From Paraburkholderia sp. D15 (lineage in GTDB: Bacteria > Pseudomonadota > Gammaproteobacteria > Burkholderiales > Burkholderiaceae), in the NCBI RefSeq assembly GCF_029910215.1, contig NZ_CP110396.1, positions 930,001 to 994,000 on the forward strand: a DNA stretch of 64,000 nucleotides, given 5' to 3'. The notes beneath the pieces were generated by a model. That model did no database searches. It was not told where the DNA came from and saw only the letters and a program-made list of their open reading frames with translations. Of the stretch, positions 62,992-64,000 are shown piece by piece. Each line of letters begins with the position of its first letter. Positions within the stretch are counted from its first letter, which is position 1. Both the position numbers and the translations under genes were made by a program.

Positions 62992-64000
62992 TCATTGCGA
63001 CGCGCAGGTGAAACTCGACGCGGCATTCACATCGCCCGCGCCGTTATAGCGCGGGAAGGTCGGGTACTCGCAAAGCGGCCGCGTGCGTCCCGGCACGCCC
63101 GCCGTATCCGCGACCGTCTGCGCGGGCGGCGTGACGCCGTTTTCGACCCAGTTCTCCAACGTCGTGAGCGAATCCCACGAAGCGTTGAAGACCGAACTGA
63201 CCGCATGGCCGTAACCTGGAATCTCGTAGAACCGCACGAAATTGGCAACGGCGGAAACGCCCATGGTCGCCTGAAGGCGTTGATAGTACTGCTCGCTCGA
63301 ACGCGTGCTGACCAGTGCGTCGGCCATGCCATGCGCCATCAGGATCTTGCCGCCCTTTGCGTTGAACGCCGACAGATCCGTTTTGTTGACGTCCTGCAAC
63401 GCGGTCAACTGACTGATACGCGTCTGCAGGCTGCCTGGGTTTTGCGGATCGACAGTCAGCGAGTTGTAGTTCGGATCACGCGTGACGAAATAGCGTATCC
63501 ATTGATCCCAGAACACGCTCATGTACGGCGCCGTGTTGGGCATCGGCGAAGCGGGTTGCGATGTGCCCATGGCCAGCACTGTCACTGTCGGTTGCAATGG
63601 CGAGGCATTCGCAACGCCGAGATCCGCACCGTACACGTTGAATCCCGGGAATTGCGTCTCCCCGCTGGCTAACGGATAGCCGAACGTGATCGGCGTGTTG
63701 TACACGTTGAGCGCGGCAATCTGCGCATCGGACAGACACGTGTCGCCGGTGTCCGCGCCGCCCGGGCACCGCAACGGCGTGCCGTTGAGCGTCGCCGTCG
63801 ACGGATTGAACGTTGCATTACACGCGGCCACGTTGCTGATCAATCCGTCCGCTACGCCATCCAGGGCGTCGCAGGTCGCCAGCACCGCGTTGAGCAGCAC
63901 CTGACGCTTGGCTTGATCCAGATACGCGCCGGGCGCGGCGAACGCACGCGTGATGCGGCCGAACTGCAGGTCGAGACTCGCGGCCGCCCAGGCCGGATAC
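62992..64000 (-). CDS. Tannase/feruloyl-esterase-family protein, C-terminal part (cut by window end)
   Basis: The frame is open to the window end, so the N terminus is missing. About 336 residues are visible. The calcium-loop motif CDALDGVADGLISN, the GADTGDTCLSDAQ segment with paired cysteines, GKILMAHGMADALVST with the acid Asp, and EIPGYGHAVSS with the catalytic His are typical of tannase/feruloyl esterase enzymes; the nucleophile Ser lies outside. They are secreted enzymes releasing phenolic acids from plant polymers. The apparent start near 63900 is internal. Confidence 0.9.
   Translation of the reverse strand, partial: YPAWAAASLDLQFGRITRAFAAPGAYLDQAKRQVLLNAVLATCDALDGVADGLISNVAACNATFNPSTATLNGTPLRCPGGADTGDTCLSDAQIAALNVYNTPITFGYPLASGETQFPGFNVYGADLGVANASPLQPTVTVLAMGTSQPASPMPNTAPYMSVFWDQWIRYFVTRDPNYNSLTVDPQNPGSLQTRISQLTALQDVNKTDLSAFNAKGGKILMAHGMADALVSTRSSEQYYQRLQATMGVSAVANFVRFYEIPGYGHAVSSVFNASWDSLTTLENWVENGVTPPAQTVADTAGVPGRTRPLCEYPTFPRYNGAGDVNAASSFTCASQ

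Overview
The window reads as an accessory stretch of a high-GC betaproteobacterial chromosome. The Burkholderia/Paraburkholderia-type gene families (GlxA-type AraC regulators, many LysR/IclR/GntR/DeoR/MarR/TetR regulators, 16-stranded general porins with a terminal RF, sugar ABC systems) suggest a Paraburkholderia-like soil or rhizosphere organism. That assignment rests on gene content and protein style only. I saw no rRNA, tRNA, CRISPR array or insertion sequence. Both ends cut a gene: an ATP-grasp protein on the left and a tannase/feruloyl-esterase on the right.

1-3.5 kb: end of an ATP-grasp protein, an unusual SLT lytic transglycosylase joined to a VirB9/TrbG-like domain, and a LeuB-type dehydrogenase. 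3.5-16 kb: a complete aerobic nicotinate (vitamin B3) degradation locus. nicC, nicA and a tri-haem cytochrome subunit run leftwards. nicE, nicD, nicX, nicF and a molybdopterin subunit run rightwards, followed by nicR (MarR) and nicT (MFS). Together they would import nicotinate, hydroxylate it to 6-hydroxynicotinate, convert that to 2,5-dihydroxypyridine, open the ring, deformylate, deaminate to maleate and isomerise to fumarate. The nicotinate dehydrogenase is split in an unusual way: the cytochrome protein keeps only half of a degraded molybdenum domain, while an intact molybdenum subunit lies in the opposite operon.

16-21.3 kb: a leftward operon of porin, GntR regulator, ADP-ribosylglycohydrolase-family hydrolase, NCS1 permease and PfkB kinase, resembling the uncharacterised yegTUVW set of E. 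coli in function classes. 21.4-32.2 kb: assorted regulators (LysR, IclR), two SDRs (one lacking the catalytic Tyr-Lys), DinB-like, two GNATs, a carotenoid-cleavage-type oxygenase, an alpha/beta hydrolase, a chemoreceptor and an MFS exporter.

32.3-46.9 kb: a large pentose locus, probably for 2-deoxyribose. It holds a DeoR regulator, deoC, a two-domain ALDH16-type aldehyde dehydrogenase, a ribokinase and two complete sugar ABC importers, one on each strand around a shared divergent promoter carrying TTTGTTCG-type half-sites. 47-56 kb: secreted hypothetical, ParB-like protein, HxlR/GST divergent pair, GAF-GGDEF diguanylate cyclase, GNAT/GlxA-type pair, porin, EamA exporter with divergent LysR, VOC protein. 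56.9-60.2 kb: an Old Yellow Enzyme and a saccharopine-dehydrogenase-like reductase on divergent promoters that both have the 19-bp spacer typical of MerR-regulated promoters, with a merR gene next to them. 60.2-64 kb: a secreted XAC2610-like protein, a cupin, a tetR gene broken by one extra C, and the tannase-family fragment.
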